Assembly (NCBI GenBank): GCA_021779275.1
Contig: JAJYAX010000041.1
Location: 1 to 8,942, forward strand
DNA from: Deltaproteobacteria bacterium
Lineage (GTDB): Bacteria; Desulfobacterota; Desulfobulbia; Desulfobulbales; Desulfocapsaceae
Reading direction: 5' to 3'
DNA length: 8,942 bases
Shown here: piece after piece, positions 6,426 to 8,942 of the stretch
How positions within the stretch are numbered: the stretch's first letter is position 1
How the letters are laid out: every line of letters begins with the position of its first letter
Translations under genes and position numbers: made by a program
Notes under the pieces: generated by a model
Told to the model about the DNA's origin: nothing
The model's database searches: none
The model's input: only the letters and a program-made list of their open reading frames with translations

Positions 6426-6857
6426 TTAGGCGCAGGGCCTTTTCGACATATCTTTCAAAGGGTTTGGTCCGAGTGACATGATATGCTCGGTCATTTCTTT
6501 GGCATATTTTTGGAAGGTGGGGCCCTCACCCGACGACAGGTTATACATCCTGACGCGGTCACCTTCGATACCGATTTCCTCCAAAAGCTCGTGGATGTGT
6601 TCGACCCGTTCCCGGCATCGAAGATTTCCCTGGTTGTAGTGACAGTTTCCCTCCAGGCAACCGACGCAATAGACCCCGTCGGCCCCTTCCTGGAAACAGC
6701 GTAACAGGTACATCACATCCACTTTTCCGGTGCAGGGAACCCGGATTATTTTAATAGTGGTGGGGTAGCTCAACCGCATCGAACCTGCCAGGTCCGCAGC
6801 AGAGTACCCTCAGTAATCACAGCAAAAGGCTATTATAGTTGGTTCGAAGTCTGCCAT
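6426..6857 (-). CDS. mvhD: MvhD selenoprotein, copy 2, UGA read as Sec16
   Basis: The start is ATG at 6857-6855 with AGGAGGG upstream. Codon 16 is TGA (6810-6812); the next in-frame ATG (6779) would delete the N-terminal cluster motif. The 143-residue product reads MADFEPTIIAFCCDY-Sec-GYSAADLAG, matching the family motif in which CxxC is followed by a Tyr and an Ala-Asp pair; Sec takes the place of the second Cys. C42, C54, C64, C67, C72 and C81 follow, including CVGCLEGNC. MvhD is a small 2Fe-2S protein that links an electron donor (hydrogenase or formate dehydrogenase) to HdrA. It lies 26 bases after copy 1 and 15 bases before the hdrC-hdrB fusion. Over the first 135 residues it differs from copy 1 at only six positions, while the last residues (DMSKRPCA) are unrelated. 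Confidence 0.88.
6763..6809 (-). promoter_or_regulatory. Bacterial SECIS-like hairpin in mvhD copy 2
   Basis: Directly after the TGA at 6810-6812, GGGUA pairs with UACCC at the base, then an eight-base segment pairs (one U-U mismatch, some G-U) with CGGUUGAG, then CGGACCU pairs with AGGUUCG around a GGC loop. The loop begins 20 bases after UGA. Compared with copy 1, base changes at the lower stem keep pairing (UAUCCC against UACCC, U-G against C-G), which suggests the fold itself is maintained. Confidence 0.78.
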
Positions 6858-6883
6858 TAATTTCCCTCCTGCACGATCCCGTA

Positions 6884-7321
6884 TTAGGAGACCGTTACGG
6901 CCGCTTTAGGTTTTGCCTTGAGAGGGTTGGGGCCGAGCGCCATGATATGCTCGGTCATCTCCTTGGCGTATTTCTGGAAGGTGGGGCCCTCACCCGACGA
7001 CAGGTTGTACATCCTGACGCGGTCACCTTCGATACCTATTTCCTCTAAAAGCTCGTGGACATAACCGACCCGTTCCCGGCATCGAAGATTTCCCTGGTTG
7101 TAGTGACAGTTTCCTTCCAGGCAACCGACGCAGTAGACACCGTCGGCCCCTTCCTGAAAGCATCGCAACAGGTACATCACATCCACTTTTCCGGTGCAGG
7201 GGACCCGGATGATTTTTATATTAGTGGGATAACTCAACCGCATCGAACCTGCCAGGTCCGCAGCTGAATACCCTCAGTAATCGCAGCAAAAGGCTACTAT
7301 AGTCGGTTCGAAGTCCGCCAT
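6884..7321 (-). CDS. mvhD: MvhD selenoprotein, copy 1, UGA read as Sec16
   Basis: ATG at 7321-7319 overlaps the hdrA stop in TGATG, and GGGAGGG lies 5 bases upstream, so translation is probably coupled to hdrA. Codon 16 is TGA (7274-7276), giving MADFEPTIVAFCCDY-Sec-GYSAADLAG. The product has 145 residues, the usual length for MvhD (delta subunit of methyl-viologen-reducing hydrogenase). The frame is unbroken up to TAA at 6884-6886. C13-x2-Sec16 replaces the CxxC thought to bind the 2Fe-2S cluster; further Cys are 42, 54, 64, 67, 72 and 81. From the family, it accepts electrons from a dehydrogenase or hydrogenase and passes them to HdrA. No hydrogenase subunit is visible, so the partner here may be formate dehydrogenase, NADH-type subunits, or something elsewhere. 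Starting at the next ATG (7243) would lose 26 conserved residues and is rejected. Confidence 0.9.
7226..7273 (-). promoter_or_regulatory. Bacterial SECIS-like hairpin in mvhD copy 1
   Basis: After the TGA at 7274-7276, GGGUA pairs with UAUCCC (one bulged U), UUCAGCUG pairs over its full length with CGGUUGAG (using G-U wobbles), a three-base AUG bulge follows on the 3' side, and CGGACCU pairs with AGGUUCG around the GGC loop at 7253-7251. About 20 pairs in all, with the loop beginning 20 bases after UGA. This position and the G in the loop fit known bacterial SECIS elements. Confidence 0.8.
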
Positions 7322-8942
7322 CACATCCCTCCCGCCAGCAATGTATCAATCGCACATGTGATCTGGTCATCTTCATAATTGTTGAGTTTAATGGTCTGTC
7401 GCGGGCAGACGCAGGCGCAGACGCCGCAACCCTGACAGAGAGCAGGGTCTATCTCAACCTCGCCTTTCTCCACATTGAACTGTGGAACCTCAAAGGGGCA
7501 GGAGCGAACGCAGGTCAGGCATTTCACGCAGTGATCCGGATCAACCTGCGCCTTAATGGCCGACAGCTTGATTTTATCCTTGGAGAGGAAGGTGACTGCC
7601 CGTGAGGCGGCGGCATTGGCCTGCACAATAGCCTCGGAGATCAGCTTCGGACCGTGCGCGGTCCCGCAGAGGAAGACACCTTCGCTGCCCATATCCACCG
7701 GCCGGAGTTTTACGTGGGCCTCAAGGAAGTAGCCCTCGGAATTTATATTGAGCTTCATCTTCCTGCTCACCTCTTCCGACCCGGCCGGCATGATGCCTGC
7801 GCTCAGGGTGAGAATGTCGGCGCGAATCTCGACGTTTCTCTGGAGGACATGGTCCTTGACGGTGACAAGAATACCCTCGTCCGAGGCCTTGGCCACGGGC
7901 GGGTTGTCCTTCTGGAAGCGGATAAAAATGACGCCCTGCTTTCTTGCCTCGGTGTAATAATCCTCCATAAGACCGTACATGCGCATATCCCGGTACAGGA
8001 TAAAGACCTGGGTGTCAGGGCTTTTCTTTTTTATCGCCAGGGCATTCTTCACGGCAGACTGGCAACAGATCCTGGAGCAGTTTGGTCGTTCCTCGTTTCT
8101 GGAGCCGACACATTGGATCATCACCACCGAGTCGAGTCCGGCCGCACCTTTTTCAGCCAGTCTGTCGCTCAGCTGGAGCTGGGTGATGACCCGGGCGTCC
8201 TCTCCGTAGAGGAATTCTTTCGGCTTGTATTCATCGGCGCCTGTGGCAATAATGACGACACCGTGCTCAAATTCCTGAGCGGCTTCATTGCCGTTTATCC
8301 TGACCGAGGTCTTGAAATTGCCCTGAAAACCCTCAAAACCGGCAACAGTCGCATTGGTCAGGACGGTAATTTTATCTTCCGTGCGAACCTGACCGATGAG
8401 TTTTTCCATGTAGGCCCTGGCGTCGGCTCCCTCCAGGGTATGATGAAGCCTTCGCGCCATACCGCCCAGCTGCTCCTGTTTTTCGACCAGGACCGATTCA
8501 AAGCCCTGCCGGGCCAGATCCAGAGCCGCATTCATGCCGGCGATGCCGCCTCCAAGAACGAGTGCTCTTTTGTTGACAGGGATGATTTTGCCTTTCAAGG
8601 GTTTTAGCCGCATGGCGCGGGCAACGGCCATCCGGACGAGATCCTTGGCCTTTCCCGTAGCAAGTTCGGGATTGAAGGCGTGGACCCAGGAATCTTGATT
8701 TCTGATATTGGCCATCTCAAAGAGATAGCGGTTCAGTCCGCAGGCCTCAAGGGTTTCCATGAACATCGGCGCATGGGTCTTCGGGCTGCAGGAGGCGACA
8801 ACGACCCGGTTGAGGCCTTGTTCAAGAATCTTGTCCTTGATCTTGCCCTGGGTATCCTGGCTGCAGGTGAAAAGATTGTTGTCGGTAAAGACCACACCGG
8901 GAAGAGTTCCGGCATATTCCTGCAGGCCGGGCACGTCTATGA
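7321..8942 (-). CDS. hdrA: Heterodisulfide reductase subunit A, 5' end outside window
   Basis: The frame enters from the right edge with no stop, so the start lies outside; 540 residues are visible of about 650 expected, and the GTG at 8934 is internal. HdrA carries the bifurcating FAD and several 4Fe-4S clusters. Visible parts: ACSPKTH-like segment (SCSPKTHAPMF, about 50-60), FAD-binding GGGIAGMNAAL (about 130-140) with EKQEQLGGMARR, the inserted-cluster ligands C277, C288, C292, C293 in the CVGSRNEERPNCSRICC region, and two C-terminal ferredoxin motifs, CVKCLTCVRSCP (from 471) and CQGCGVCACVCP (from 502). No in-frame UGA is seen in the visible part. The motif written from memory as ANIRxQCSWVH in methanogens reads ANIRNQDSWVH here. 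It overlaps mvhD copy 1 by one base and is the first visible gene of the operon. It should split or merge electrons between a donor via MvhD, ferredoxin, and the HdrCB-MetV-MetF branch. Confidence 0.93.
   Translation of the reverse strand, partial: IDVPGLQEYAGTLPGVVFTDNNLFTCSQDTQGKIKDKILEQGLNRVVVASCSPKTHAPMFMETLEACGLNRYLFEMANIRNQDSWVHAFNPELATGKAKDLVRMAVARAMRLKPLKGKIIPVNKRALVLGGGIAGMNAALDLARQGFESVLVEKQEQLGGMARRLHHTLEGADARAYMEKLIGQVRTEDKITVLTNATVAGFEGFQGNFKTSVRINGNEAAQEFEHGVVIIATGADEYKPKEFLYGEDARVITQLQLSDRLAEKGAAGLDSVVMIQCVGSRNEERPNCSRICCQSAVKNALAIKKKSPDTQVFILYRDMRMYGLMEDYYTEARKQGVIFIRFQKDNPPVAKASDEGILVTVKDHVLQRNVEIRADILTLSAGIMPAGSEEVSRKMKLNINSEGYFLEAHVKLRPVDMGSEGVFLCGTAHGPKLISEAIVQANAAASRAVTFLSKDKIKLSAIKAQVDPDHCVKCLTCVRSCPFEVPQFNVEKGEVEIDPALCQGCGVCACVCPRQTIKLNNYEDDQITCAIDTLLAGGM

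Larger units (their letters stand above)
6426..7321 (-). repeat. Tandem duplication of mvhD
   Basis: Two mvhD genes lie head to tail with 26 bases between them. The 135 shared residues are identical except at positions 9, 34, 86, 87, 88 and 128, and the DNA is also nearly identical, including the UGA and the hairpin after it. Upstream spacers and C-terminal tails differ, so the copies were either made recently or are kept alike by gene conversion. Confidence 0.92.

Noticed and set aside
5679..7276. The three in-frame UGA codons as sequencing errors or pseudogene stops
   Set aside because: All three are UGA rather than UAA or UAG, all sit at expected Cys positions, all are followed by well-placed hairpins, and the reading frames are otherwise intact.
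7654..8607. A 317-codon open frame on the plus strand opposite hdrA
   Set aside because: The minus strand encodes clear HdrA motifs over the same bases; the plus-strand product has no recognisable motif and arises from GC-rich codon bias.
1..8942. CRISPR array, tRNA, rRNA, insertion sequence or phage genes
   Set aside because: No regularly spaced direct repeats, cloverleaf sequences, transposase motifs or phage-type genes were seen on either strand.

Overview
This window looks like chromosomal DNA of a Gram-negative anaerobe, most likely a sulfate-reducing or syntrophic member of the Desulfobacterota (former Deltaproteobacteria). The evidence is an OmpA-family envelope protein with a signal peptide, a long operon of heterodisulfide-reductase-type (Hdr) iron-sulfur proteins joined to the methylene-tetrahydrofolate reductase genes metF and metV, and UGA codons that read as selenocysteine (Sec).

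Left part (1-1120, minus strand): a small 57-residue gene, a Nudix hydrolase of the CoA-pyrophosphatase type, and the N-terminal part of a probable malonyl-CoA decarboxylase run leftward and may form one transcription unit. A roughly 500-base AT-rich gap (1121-1636) holds a plausible sigma-70 promoter for the next gene. Middle part (1637-3212, plus strand): a secreted OmpA-type protein with three internal copies of a short module, an inverted repeat, then a nitroreductase. The nitroreductase and metF converge on a GC-rich double hairpin at 3300-3342.

Right part (3365-8942, minus strand): one operon read right to left as hdrA (5' end outside the window), mvhD copy 1, mvhD copy 2, an hdrC-hdrB fusion, metV, metF. 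These are the parts of the HdrABC-MvhD-MetFV type of methylene-tetrahydrofolate reductase described in acetogens, in which flavin-based electron bifurcation or confurcation is linked to the methyl branch of the Wood-Ljungdahl pathway. In a CO2-fixing or acetate-oxidising sulfate reducer the complex could run in either direction.

The main point of interest is that three genes of this operon contain an in-frame UGA where a cysteine is expected: codon 16 of both mvhD copies and codon 244 of the hdrC-hdrB fusion. Each UGA is followed by a hairpin whose apical GGC loop begins 20-23 bases downstream, as expected of a bacterial SECIS element. Standard gene calling would truncate both mvhD genes and split the fusion into two false genes. 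Reading UGA as Sec restores all three proteins and gives a predicted selenium-rich electron-transfer complex feeding MetFV. The selenocysteine machinery (selA, selB, selC, selD) is not in the window.
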